Source: CAZLIC01 sp964559535 (GTDB lineage: Bacteria > Pseudomonadota > Alphaproteobacteria > Rhodobacterales > Rhodobacteraceae). Taken from it: 21,228 nucleotides of DNA. The notes below the pieces were generated by a model. That model was not told the origin of the DNA. It saw nothing but the letters and a program-made list of their open reading frames with translations, and did no database searches. The position numbers and the translations under genes are program-made. Below are positions 1 to 7,464 of the stretch, in pieces (the first letter of the stretch is position 1; every line of letters begins with the position of its first letter). The stretch spans positions 1 through 21,228 of the forward strand of contig CAZLIC010000078.1 in the NCBI GenBank assembly GCA_964559535.1, given 5' to 3'.

Positions 1-147
1 GAACACCGCGATCTTGACGCCACGGTGCGCGCCGTGGTGGCACTGGTGGAACCCGCGATCCTTCTGGTGATGGGCGGCGTGGTGATGGCGCTTGTGCTGG
101 CGATCCTGATGCCCATCATCGGGTTGAACGGACTGGCCGGGGGTTAG
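1..147 (+). CDS. gspF: Type II secretion system inner-membrane protein GspF (C-terminal 48 residues, 5' end outside window)
   Basis: Frame 1 is open from the first base to the TAG at 145-147. The peptide has a short charged stretch, then a long hydrophobic segment with the pattern VEPAILLVMGG, then LAILMPIIGLN near the end. This is the usual last transmembrane helix and tail of GspF/PilC platform proteins, where 'EP-hydrophobic-G' and 'LPI' recur. GspF is the polytopic inner-membrane platform of the secretion machine. The assignment is supported by gspJ and gspK just downstream. Only the last tenth or so of the protein is visible, so the two cytoplasmic domains cannot be checked. Confidence 0.85.
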   Translation, partial: EHRDLDATVRAVVALVEPAILLVMGGVVMALVLAILMPIIGLNGLAGG

Positions 148-183
148 CAGCGGCGCCCCCGCGCCGCCGGAAGGAGAACCGCC

Positions 184-1311
184 ATGCGTGACATTGCCGT
201 CCCCCCCGCAAAGGCCCCGGTCGTCACCCGGCGTCAGACGCTGCGGGGCGCGTTGTCGCTGGGCCTGGCGGCAGCGCTGGGCGGCTGTGCCACGACGGGC
301 GGCCTTGGCGCCGCGGCCCGCCCGGCCACCGCGGCGGGCGGGGCCAGGGCGGCGCTGTTGCTGCCGCTGTCGGGCGAGGCGGCCGCCATCGGGCAGGCCA
401 TGGGCCGCGCCGCGGGGCTGGCCACGACAGGGCGCGCGCCCGAGACCGTGCCGCAGGCGGTGGACACCGGCGACAGCGCCGAAGGTGCCGCCGCCGCCGC
501 ACGGCAGGCCGTGGACGGCGGCGCGCGCCTGCTGTTCGGTCCCCTGCGGTCGGAACAGACACCCGCGGTGCTTGGCGAAGCTGGCAGCGTTCCGGTGGTC
601 ACCTTCTCGAACGACGAAAGGCTGGCGGCGCAGGGCGCCTTCGTCATGGGCCTGACCCCGGCGCAGTCGGTGGCCACGATGTTCAGCTATGCCCGTTCGC
701 AGGGCCTTACCCGCATCGGCGTGCTGGCACGCGAGGGGCCGGTGGGCGAGGCCACCCTGCGTGCCGCGCAGCAGGTGGCGGCGGCAGGCGGGTTGACGCT
801 GGCCGGCGGCGTGCTGCGCGACCCGGCAGCGGGCGGCGCGCTGGGGGCCTTGCGCGATGCGGGCGGCGGCGTGCTGCCCGAAGCGGTGCTGCTGCCCGAC
901 GGCGGCGCAGCGCTGGCGTCCTTTGCCCGGGCACTGCGCGGGTCGCGCTTGCAGATCCTTGGCTCGACACAATGGGCCGTGGCCGATGTCACCCGCGACG
1001 GACACCTTGACGGCGCCTGGTTCGCTGCGCCGCCGCCCGACCTGTTCCTGCCCTTTGCCGACCGGTTCGAGGCGGCCTGGGGCAGCCGCCCAGGCATCGT
1101 GGCGGCACTGGGCCACGACGCGGCATTGGTGGCCACCGGGCTGGGTGATGCGCGCGGGCTCAGCCGCCGCGGGCTGACGCGCGCGGCCGGGTTCACCGGC
1201 GCGCTGGGGGCCTTCCGGTTTCAGGCCGACGGGCGCTGCCTGCGTGACCTTGCGGTGCTGACCGTGCAGGGCGGATCGCTGTCAGTGCTGGCCGAGGTGT
1301 CGGGGACATGA
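184..1311 (+). CDS. Lipoprotein with type 1 periplasmic-binding-protein (LpoA / amino-acid receptor-like) fold, within the T2SS gene row
   Basis: This 375-residue protein starts at an ATG behind AAGGAGAA. The N-terminus carries a twin-arginine-like stretch (TRRQTLRG, residues 15-22), a hydrophobic run and a lipobox ending LGGC, so Cys35 is the likely lipidated residue; export by Tat is possible. The mature part looks like a Peripla_BP_6 / LpoA-type domain: ALLLPLSGEAAAIGQAM near residue 57, then LLFGPLRSEQTPAV, VPVVTFSND and a late ALGHDAALVATGL helix. Proteins of this class bind ligands or activate penicillin-binding proteins. The gene begins 36 bases after gspF and its TGA overlaps the gspJ ATG (ATGA), implying cotranslation with pseudopilin genes. 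A role in fitting the T2SS through peptidoglycan is an inference only. The ligand is unknown. Confidence 0.75.
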   Translation: MRDIAVPPAKAPVVTRRQTLRGALSLGLAAALGGCATTGGLGAAARPATAAGGARAALLLPLSGEAAAIGQAMGRAAGLATTGRAPETVPQAVDTGDSAEGAAAAARQAVDGGARLLFGPLRSEQTPAVLGEAGSVPVVTFSNDERLAAQGAFVMGLTPAQSVATMFSYARSQGLTRIGVLAREGPVGEATLRAAQQVAAAGGLTLAGGVLRDPAAGGALGALRDAGGGVLPEAVLLPDGGAALASFARALRGSRLQILGSTQWAVADVTRDGHLDGAWFAAPPPDLFLPFADRFEAAWGSRPGIVAALGHDAALVATGLGDARGLSRRGLTRAAGFTGALGAFRFQADGRCLRDLAVLTVQGGSLSVLAEVSGT

Positions 1312-1865
1312 ACGCGCGGCCGCCACGGCGCGACCCTTCCACGGGTGTCACGCTGGTGGAAATGCTGGTGGCGCTGGCGCTGATGGCGATCATCGGCGTG
1401 GCCGGGTTCGCGGTGCTGGAGCAGGTGCTGCGCGCGCAGGAACGCACGGCCGACCGGCTGGCGCGGCTGGGGCAGATGCAGCGGGCGATGCATCTGATCA
1501 CGCTGGATTTTGCCACGGCGCTGCCAGGCAGCCTGACGACGGGCGCCGACGCCGGTTCGGTGGCCATCGCGCGGCAAGGCGCGGCCGTCTTGCAGGTGGA
1601 CTATCGGCTGGACGGCGGAACGCTGTGGCGCGCGGTGTCAGAACCGGATGGGCAGCCGCTGGCACGTCAGGCCCTGCTGCCGGATGTTGCGGCGGGTGGC
1701 TGGCGTTTCCTTTCGGGGACACAGTGGTCCGACCGCTGGCCCCCCGATGGCGCCCCGGCCCGGCTGGGAACCGCACCGAACCCGCGCGCGGTGGAATTGC
1801 GCCTGACGCTGGCCGACGGCCGCGCCCTGCGGCGCGTGGCCCTGCTGCCGCAAGCGGCACCCTGA
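1308..1865 (+). CDS. gspJ: Type II secretion minor pseudopilin GspJ
   Basis: This 185-residue protein has a class III (prepilin) signal. A short basic leader ends at Gly13, followed by VTLVEMLVALALMAIIG, with Glu18 at position +5 of the mature protein as needed for assembly. The leader should be cut after Gly13 by a prepilin peptidase. The remainder (RAQERTADRLARLGQMQRAM, then a beta-rich tail with WRFLSGTQWSDRWP and a P-x-A-V-E-L-x-L-T motif) follows the GspJ pattern and length. GspJ forms the tip complex of the pseudopilus with GspI and GspK. The start codon overlaps the previous stop, and gspK begins two bases after its own TGA. GspH or another minor pseudopilin is a less likely reading, given the adjacent gspK. 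Confidence 0.85.
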   Translation: MNARPPRRDPSTGVTLVEMLVALALMAIIGVAGFAVLEQVLRAQERTADRLARLGQMQRAMHLITLDFATALPGSLTTGADAGSVAIARQGAAVLQVDYRLDGGTLWRAVSEPDGQPLARQALLPDVAAGGWRFLSGTQWSDRWPPDGAPARLGTAPNPRAVELRLTLADGRALRRVALLPQAAP

Positions 1866-1867
1866 CC

Positions 1868-2731
1868 ATGGGGACGCCCCGCCGCCGCCGTCGGCCGGAC
1901 AGCGGCGTGGTGCTGCTGAACGTGCTGGTGATCCTGGCCCTGTGCGCCGCGCTTCTGGTGGCAATGCTGCGGCTGTCCGACACTGGCATTGCCCGCAGCG
2001 GGCTGTATTCGGATGCCTCGCAGGCTCTGTCGGTGGCGCTGGCGGGCGAAGCCAGCGCGGTGGCGGCACTGCGCCGCGATCTGGCCGAGGCGCCGCTGGC
2101 CGACCACGCAGGCGAAGGCTGGGCGCGCATCGCGCAGGATCCCACGCCGATCCCGGGGGGCAGCTTTGCGCTGCAGATCGCCGATGCGCAGGCGCGCCTG
2201 AACCTGACGGGCCTGACCGGAGTGGTCGCGCTGCAGCGGCTGCAGGCGCTGGCGGCGGCGCTGGACCTGCGGCCCGAGGTGGCGCAGCGGCTGGTGCTGC
2301 GTCTTTCGCAACCGCACCCCGCCGCCAGCCTTGCCCGCCTTGCCCGCGACGCCGGCATCTCGGCCGCCGAAATGGACCGGCTGACGCCCTTCGTGGTCTT
2401 ACTGCCGGAACCTTCGCCGGTGAACCTGAACGCCTGCCCGGACCTTCTGCTGGCGGTGCTGTTCGGCAACCCGGCCACGGCCGCCGCGCTGGCCGAACGC
2501 CGCGCACGGCAGGGGTTCGTGACCGAAGGCGACCTTGAGGCAGTGTCGGCGGTGCTGCCGCCGGGTGCCGGGTTCACTTCGCGCTTCTTCACGGTGGATA
2601 CGGCCGTGCGCATCGGCGCGGTGGAACAGCGGATGCACAGCCTGTTGCAGCGCGGGTTCGGTCCGGGCGGGGTTCCGGTGGTGGCCGCCGTCTTGCGCCA
2701 GACCGGCGACAAGGCGCTGCCGCGCGACTAG
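1868..2731 (+). CDS. gspK: Type II secretion minor pseudopilin GspK
   Basis: The ATG at 1868 gives 287 residues, a normal GspK size; the frame is open further upstream, but that part overlaps gspJ and lacks a prepilin leader. The leader is arginine-rich (RRRRRPDSG), with Gly13 followed by VVLLNVLVILALCAALLVAM. Position +5 is Asn, not Glu, which is characteristic of GspK, the capping subunit at the pseudopilus tip. The large periplasmic domain includes FALQIADAQARLNLTGL and PVNLNACPDLLLAVLFG, matching the helix-hairpin-like segments of the T2SSK domain. Translation is probably coupled to gspJ because the gap is two bases. No gspL or gspM follows; the next gene is convergent. Confidence 0.88.
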   Translation: MGTPRRRRRPDSGVVLLNVLVILALCAALLVAMLRLSDTGIARSGLYSDASQALSVALAGEASAVAALRRDLAEAPLADHAGEGWARIAQDPTPIPGGSFALQIADAQARLNLTGLTGVVALQRLQALAAALDLRPEVAQRLVLRLSQPHPAASLARLARDAGISAAEMDRLTPFVVLLPEPSPVNLNACPDLLLAVLFGNPATAAALAERRARQGFVTEGDLEAVSAVLPPGAGFTSRFFTVDTAVRIGAVEQRMHSLLQRGFGPGGVPVVAAVLRQTGDKALPRD

Positions 2732-2738
2732 GGACGGG

Positions 2739-3215
2739 TCAGCCGAACGGGACCGCGGCCAGCCCCGGCCACAGCCACAGCAGTGCAATCCCAAGGGCCA
2801 GCCACGGCCCGAAGGCCAGCACCTGGCCGCGGCGGAAGGTCAGCGCAAACGCCAGCCCGCCCAGCGCGGCCACCAGCAACAGCGCGGGCAGCGCCTGCCA
2901 GCCCAGCCACGCGCCCCCCGCAGCAAACAGCTTGGCATCCCCCAGCCCCAGCCCCTCGACCCCGCGGCGACGGAAGTGCACCGCGCCGATTGCGGCGAAC
3001 AGCGCATAGGCCACCGCCGCCCCGATCAGGTGGTCGGCCAGCGCGCCCCCCCGCAGTGGCGGGGCCAGCAGCAGCCCAGCGGCAATCAGCGGAAGGCTCA
3101 GCACATCGGGAATGCGAAAGCTGCGCAGGTCGATCACCGCCACGGCAGCCAGCGTGCCCAGCAGGCCCACCGTCACCGGACCCGCTGCCGCCGTGACAAG
3201 ATCAGGGGCGATCAC
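2739..3215 (-). CDS. gspO: Prepilin peptidase (A24 family, GspO/CpaA type), peptidase domain only
   Basis: This is a 158-residue polytopic membrane protein. The two catalytic aspartates of the A24 aspartic peptidase family are visible: Asp29 in AVIDLRSFRIPD and Asp93 in GLGLGDAKLF. The late AFGPWLALG matches the FGPxL motif typical of prepilin peptidases. It would cut the leader peptides of the neighbouring pseudopilins at the cytoplasmic face of the inner membrane. The N-terminal cysteine-containing methyltransferase domain of classical GspO/PilD (about 250-290 residues in total) is absent, so this resembles the short TadV/CpaA class. It is convergent with gspK, seven bases separating the two stops. 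A Flp/Tad pilus peptidase is the alternative, but the position argues for the T2SS. Confidence 0.85.
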   Translation of the reverse strand: MIAPDLVTAAAGPVTVGLLGTLAAVAVIDLRSFRIPDVLSLPLIAAGLLLAPPLRGGALADHLIGAAVAYALFAAIGAVHFRRRGVEGLGLGDAKLFAAGGAWLGWQALPALLLVAALGGLAFALTFRRGQVLAFGPWLALGIALLWLWPGLAAVPFG

Positions 3216-3419
3216 GACTTCGTCACCTTTCGTGCAAGCCGGCAGATTCCTTTACAGCCAGTGAAACTCCGTTCCCGACGCCTCCGTTACCCTTGTGTTG
3301 CCGGTCTTGGCGGCAGCACGGGCGAACCGGCGGGTGGCAAATTCTGCCCGGTCGGCGGGCCCTTCCGCAATGCACAACGCAAACCGTTGGCACAATGTGT
3401 CGACGCACCGGAGGATGCA

Positions 3420-5060
3420 ATGACGACGAAACGTTACCTGATGGGGACGGCCATGGCGGGCCTTGCCGCACTTGCGGCAGCCGCCGCACTGGCGTCCAGC
3501 CACCGCGAGGCCCCCGCAATCTCGGGCATGCCGCGGGTCGACTCGACCGACTTCTACATGTTCCGCAGCTATGAACCCGGCCGCGAGGACTTTGTCACGA
3601 TCATCGCCAACTATGTTCCGCTGCAGTCGCCCTATGGCGGCCCCAACTACTTTGCGCTCGACAACGACGCGATCTACGAAATCCACATCGACAATGACGG
3701 CGATGCGGTCGAAGACCTGACCTTCCAGTTCGACTTCCAGACGATGCTGGCCAATGGCGGCGACGGCATCGAACTGCCGATCGGGACGGAAAACGTCGGC
3801 ATTCCGCTGCGCCAGGCCGGCCAGATCACCGAACCCGGTGCCGGCACGATCAACGAGACGGAATCCTACCGCGTGGCGATGATCGCCGGAGACCGCCGCA
3901 CCGGCACGCGCACCCAGCTGCGCCGTGGCGGTTCGGGCGGTGCGGGCGGGAACTTCGTGAAGCCCATCGACAACATCGGCCTGAAGACGTTGCCCGACTA
4001 CAACGCCTATGCCAACCGGCACATCTACAACGTCAAGCTGCCGAACTGCGGGCAGGAGGCCAGGGTGTTCGTGGGCCAGCGCGCCGAAGGCTTTGCGGTG
4101 AACCTGGGCGAAGTCTTCGACCTGGTGAATCTTGTCCCGATCCAGGGACCGAACGCGAGCGGCTATCCGCAGTACAACGTCCCGGCCGCCCAGCGCTTTC
4201 CGGGCGGCATCCAGCAGAACCCCGCCAATGACGACGTGGTGGGCGAGTTCAACGTGACCTCGCTGGCGCTGGAACTGCCGATCTCGTGCATCACCGGCGA
4301 AGGCAACGGCGTGATCGGCGGCTGGACCACGGCCAGCCTGCCCGCAACGCGCGTGTTGTCAGCGGCCCCGGGCTACAACGCCACGGCCGCCTCCAGCGGC
4401 GATTTCGTGCAGGTGTCGCGCCTGTCGAACCCGCTGGTGAACGAACTGGTGATCGGGCTGAAGGACAAGGACCTGTTCAGCGCCGCCGAGCCGACGCAGG
4501 ACGTGGGCCTGGCCACCTATGTGACAAACCCCACCCTGCCCGCGCTGGTGGACCTGCTGTTCCGCGATGCCGTCAACACCACGCTGGGGACGAACATCCC
4601 CAACCTGGCGCCGTCGAACCTGCCGCGCAACGACCTGGTGACAGCGTTCCTGACGGGTTTCCCCGGTGTGAACCAGATGTCGTCGGTGACGCCGTCTGAA
4701 ATGATCCGCCTGAACACCGCCATTCCGCCGACCCCGCGTGAGGCGCAAAATGTGTTCGGTGTGGTGGCCGAGGATCTGGCCGGCTTCCCGAACGGACGCC
4801 GCCCGGCGGACGACACGGTGGATATCGCGCTGCGTGTGGTGATGGGGGCGCTCTGCCATCCGCTGCCGCTGGCCGCAGAACTGGGTGTGCCCGGGGCTGT
4901 CGAAGACCAGCCGAGCGACCTTGTGAACCTGGGCCTGTGCGCGCCTGCCGACGCGCCGATCGGCACCGTGGCGCTGACGGACGGGGCGCCGCTGCGCGCC
5001 ACCGACTTCCGCAACCGCTTTCCCTACCTGAACGCACCGATCCCCGGCTCGCCCAACTGA
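3420..5060 (+). CDS. Secreted DUF4331 family protein
   Basis: The ATG at 3420 follows GGAGG at 3410-3414 and yields 546 residues. The frame is open far upstream, but that part is only the shadow of the prepilin peptidase gene. Residues 1-25 form a Sec signal peptide (basic start, alanine/leucine core, ending ALA). The mature N-terminus is SSHREAP followed by PRVDSTDFYMFRSYEPG, the hallmark opening of DUF4331 proteins. Further family-like stretches are IYEIHIDNDGDAVEDLTFQFDF and VNELVIGLKDKDLF; cysteines are few. The molecular function of the family is not established. The gene is monocistronic: an intrinsic terminator lies 20 bases after the stop, and the upstream neighbour diverges. No promoter could be assigned in the 204 bases upstream. 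Confidence 0.88.
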   Translation: MTTKRYLMGTAMAGLAALAAAAALASSHREAPAISGMPRVDSTDFYMFRSYEPGREDFVTIIANYVPLQSPYGGPNYFALDNDAIYEIHIDNDGDAVEDLTFQFDFQTMLANGGDGIELPIGTENVGIPLRQAGQITEPGAGTINETESYRVAMIAGDRRTGTRTQLRRGGSGGAGGNFVKPIDNIGLKTLPDYNAYANRHIYNVKLPNCGQEARVFVGQRAEGFAVNLGEVFDLVNLVPIQGPNASGYPQYNVPAAQRFPGGIQQNPANDDVVGEFNVTSLALELPISCITGEGNGVIGGWTTASLPATRVLSAAPGYNATAASSGDFVQVSRLSNPLVNELVIGLKDKDLFSAAEPTQDVGLATYVTNPTLPALVDLLFRDAVNTTLGTNIPNLAPSNLPRNDLVTAFLTGFPGVNQMSSVTPSEMIRLNTAIPPTPREAQNVFGVVAEDLAGFPNGRRPADDTVDIALRVVMGALCHPLPLAAELGVPGAVEDQPSDLVNLGLCAPADAPIGTVALTDGAPLRATDFRNRFPYLNAPIPGSPN

Positions 5061-5080
5061 GCCGCGGCGCATGAACCTGG

Positions 5081-5111
5081 CGCGGCCCGCACCCTGTGCG
5101 GGCCGCGTTTT
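5081..5111 (+). terminator. Intrinsic terminator after the DUF4331 gene
   Basis: A perfect 11-base-pair GC-rich stem has its left arm at 5081-5091 (CGCGGCCCGCA) and right arm at 5097-5107 (TGCGGGCCGCG). The 5-base loop is CCCTG, and the stem is followed by TTTT at 5108-5111. It begins 20 bases past the TGA of the DUF4331 gene and fits rho-independent termination on the plus strand. The T-tract is short, so efficiency may be moderate. Confidence 0.85.
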
Positions 5112-5295
5112 CCGTTGGCAAGGCCATGCTGCGTCCGCTGGCGCAGGGCATACCTTGCAGAACCCCTGTCGACGGCATCCGCATCGAAACTGGACCGCAC
5201 CACCCGGGCCAGTGCTGACCGTCCGCGGTGATATTCCCGCCGACGCAGTTGCGGGCTTTGCGTCAATCGATGTTGTCCCCGATGGTCGGTCAAGG

Positions 5296-6399
5296 CTACA
5301 GGAACGGCATCTCCACCAGCGTGCCAGGCTCCATCTTGCGGTTCACCAGGGCCTCAACGCGGTCGCCCACCCGGCAGGCCGTCGAGATCAGCGCAAATCC
5401 GAGGTTCTTCTGCATCCGGATCGAGAAGACGCAGTTGGTCAGGTCGCCGACCCTTGTTGCGCTGCTGAAGATCGGGTCCCAGAGGAAACCGGGGGTCACC
5501 GGGTCGCCTGCATCCAGGATGATGCCCAGACTGTGGCGTCTTGGACCGTCGGCCGCGATGCGGCGCAGCGCCTGGATGCCGATGGTGTCATCGGGCACGT
5601 GCAGGTCAACATACTTGCCCATCCGCACTTCGAACGGGTTCGTCTGGCCATCGGTGTCGCCGCCAAAGGAGACCAGGCCCGACTCCACCCGTTCGGACCA
5701 GTTCGGATTGCCCGGCCCGATCCCCCATGGCTGCCCTGCCTCTTTGAAGATGTTCCACAGCCGGGTGCCCTTGGTGCCGTCGCAGAGGTAGATCTCGAAG
5801 CCGCCTTGCTTGGACCAGCCCGAACGCTGGACGACCACCGGAATGCCGTCGATCGCGGTTTCCTTGAACCAGAAGTACTTCAGGTCGCGCACCCAGTCGC
5901 CGCAGACGGCGGCAACGACGTCTTCCCCCTTGGGGCCCTGAATGGCCATGGGCGAGACGTCGGGTTCGCTGACCTCGACGTCCAGCCCGCGTTCGGCGGC
6001 GATGGCCTTGGCCCAGAACCAGATGTTGCTGTCGGCAATCGACAGCCAGTACAGGTCATCGGCCAGCTTCAGGCAGATCGGGTCGTTGATCAGAACCCCG
6101 TCATGGTTGCACAGCGGCACATACTTGCCCTGGCCCACCTTCTGCTTCGACAGGTCGCGCGGCGACAGGATCTGTGCCAGCCGCCCTGCATCGGGGCCTT
6201 TCAGCTGCACCTGGCGTTCCACCGCCACATCCCACTGGCTGACCCCGTTGATCAGTCGCCAGTATTCCTCCAGCGGCTTGCCATAGGACGTCGGCATCAG
6301 CATGTGGTTGTAGACGGTGAAACTGGTCACGCCTTCCTTGACCGTCGCCTCGTAGAACGGCGAGGGGCGGAGGCGGGCGGAGGGGGTAATTCCGTACAT
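5296..6399 (-). CDS. GcvT-fold aminomethyltransferase family protein, DMSP demethylase (DmdA)-like
   Basis: The chosen ATG at 6399 gives 367 residues, close to DmdA length; AAGGAAG lies about 10 bases upstream. A frame-open ATG at 6450 would add 17 residues with no family character. The sequence opens MYGITPSARLRPSPF and continues TVYNHMLMPTSYG, SQWDVAVERQVQLKGPDA, ILSPRDLSKQKVGQGKYVP, EPDVSPMAIQGPKGEDV and RSGWSKQGGFEIYL. This matches the tetrahydrofolate-dependent GcvT fold and, as I remember it, the DmdA branch rather than glycine-cleavage T protein. DmdA moves a methyl group from dimethylsulfoniopropionate to tetrahydrofolate in the cytoplasm. Many marine and freshwater paralogues in this branch have other or unknown methyl donors, so DMSP is not certain. 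It stands alone, diverging from kduD. Confidence 0.7.
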   Translation of the reverse strand: MYGITPSARLRPSPFYEATVKEGVTSFTVYNHMLMPTSYGKPLEEYWRLINGVSQWDVAVERQVQLKGPDAGRLAQILSPRDLSKQKVGQGKYVPLCNHDGVLINDPICLKLADDLYWLSIADSNIWFWAKAIAAERGLDVEVSEPDVSPMAIQGPKGEDVVAAVCGDWVRDLKYFWFKETAIDGIPVVVQRSGWSKQGGFEIYLCDGTKGTRLWNIFKEAGQPWGIGPGNPNWSERVESGLVSFGGDTDGQTNPFEVRMGKYVDLHVPDDTIGIQALRRIAADGPRRHSLGIILDAGDPVTPGFLWDPIFSSATRVGDLTNCVFSIRMQKNLGFALISTACRVGDRVEALVNRKMEPGTLVEMPFL

Positions 6400-6729
6400 C
6401 GGATGGATGCTTCCTTGTTTCGGTGTGCCGACCCGCCGGGCATGGGGCAACAGCCAGGGGCAGGGTCCTCAGCCGATCATGGCGCAACGGACCGGGGCCG
6501 TCGAGGACCGGCGACCGTATCATTTGCCCGCGGCCTGCCGCCTCGGGCGATGCGGTCAACGCCGACATCGTGAAGATTGCCCGCCCGGTCGCCAGACTTG
6601 GGCTGACCGAGGCGGATTTCGTCGTCATCGCCCGAGCCCTTTCATCGGCCGACGGCCCGGCCCCTGGCCGGGGCTGCTTGACGATCCGTCCCACCCGCCA
6701 TCATCTGGGCGGGCGGCAGGGGGGCGGGC
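6400..6729. other. Divergent intergenic region between the DmdA-like gene and kduD (330 bases)
   Basis: No convincing gene lies here; both strands have open frames, but their translations are arginine/proline-rich or resemble no family I recognise. It should contain the promoters for the DmdA-like gene (leftward) and for kduD plus the hydrolase (rightward). A stem of seven base pairs (CCCGGCC / GGCCGGG with a 3-base loop, about 6656-6672) and a weaker CCCGCC / GGCGGG stem just before kduD are visible; neither has a T-tract, so they are not simple terminators. A lone GTATCA at 6517-6522 resembles half of the palindrome at 19280-19302, but six bases are too few to call an operator. Confidence 0.4.
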
Positions 6730-7464
6730 ATGTTTTCACTCGATGGGCGGCGGGCGCTGGTGACCGGGGCGAATACCGGCCTTGGCCAGGCAATTGCCGT
6801 GGGTCTGGCGCAGGCCGGGGCCGAGGTGGCGTGCGCCGCGCGGCGCGACTGCGACGAGACGCTGGCCATGGTGGCGGCGGCAGGCGGCCGGGGCAACGCC
6901 CTGCGGCTGGACCTGTCCGACCCGATGGCCGCTTCGGGCCTGTTCGACGGGGCCGGATTCGACGTGCTGGTGAACAACGCCGGCATCATCCGCCGCGCCG
7001 ATGCCGTGGATTTCACCGAAGCCGATTGGGACGCGGTGATGGACGTGAACCTGAAGGCGCTGTTCTTCACCTGCCAGGCCTTCGCGCGCGCAGTGTTCGC
7101 CCGGGGCGGGCGCGGCAAGATCGTCAACATCGCCTCGCTGCTGTCGTTCCAGGGCGGCATCCGGGTACCGTCCTACACGGCCTCGAAGCACGGGGTGGCC
7201 GGGGTAACGCGGCTTCTGGCCAACGAATGGGCGGCGCGCGGTATCAATGTGAACGCCATTGCGCCGGGCTATTTCGAGACGAACAACACCCAGGCGCTGC
7301 GGGCCGACGAAAGCCGCAACGCGGCCATTCTGGCGCGCATCCCGGCGGGCCGCTGGGGGCGACCCGAGGACATCGCAGGGTCGGCGGTCTACCTGTGTTC
7401 GGCCGCGGCCGACTATGTGCATGGCGCGGTGCTGAACGTCGACGGCGGCTGGCTGGCGCGATGA
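6730..7464 (+). CDS. kduD: 2-dehydro-3-deoxy-D-gluconate 5-dehydrogenase KduD (SDR family)
   Basis: This 244-residue classical short-chain dehydrogenase converts 2,5-diketo-3-deoxygluconate (DKII) to 2-keto-3-deoxygluconate with NAD(P)H, in the cytoplasm. Visible are the cofactor motif TGANTGLG (12-19), NNAG (82-85), catalytic Ser136, Tyr149 and Lys153, and the C-terminal VDGGWLAR. The blocks VNNAGIIRRADAVDF, FQGGIRVPSYTASK and IAPGYFETNNTQALRADE are specific to KduD rather than to general SDRs. A purine-rich AGGGGGGCGGGC precedes the ATG. The TGA overlaps the start of the hydrolase gene (ATGA). Its partner kduI lies about 8 kb away on the other strand, so the two steps of one pathway are in separate transcripts. 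Confidence in the enzyme class is high. Confidence 0.92.
   Translation: MFSLDGRRALVTGANTGLGQAIAVGLAQAGAEVACAARRDCDETLAMVAAAGGRGNALRLDLSDPMAASGLFDGAGFDVLVNNAGIIRRADAVDFTEADWDAVMDVNLKALFFTCQAFARAVFARGGRGKIVNIASLLSFQGGIRVPSYTASKHGVAGVTRLLANEWAARGINVNAIAPGYFETNNTQALRADESRNAAILARIPAGRWGRPEDIAGSAVYLCSAAADYVHGAVLNVDGGWLAR

Noticed and set aside
2535..3419. Long plus-strand open frame upstream of, and in frame with, the DUF4331 gene
   Set aside because: Its translation is rich in glutamine, arginine and proline, is a shadow of gspK and the prepilin peptidase gene, and precedes the true signal peptide and GGAGG ribosome-binding site at 3410.
5071..6573. 500-codon plus-strand open frame opposite the DmdA-like gene
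   Set aside because: It is the antisense of a gene with clear family motifs, has no recognisable domain, and begins within the terminator region.
6656..6672. GC-rich hairpin before kduD considered as a terminator or riboswitch
   Set aside because: There is no T-tract on either strand and no recognisable aptamer core; in DNA this GC-rich, such a stem arises easily by chance.
6423..7460. In-frame extension upstream of the alpha/beta-hydrolase
   Set aside because: It overlaps kduD, whose SDR motifs are complete. The overlapping ATGA at 7461-7464 is the natural start of the hydrolase.
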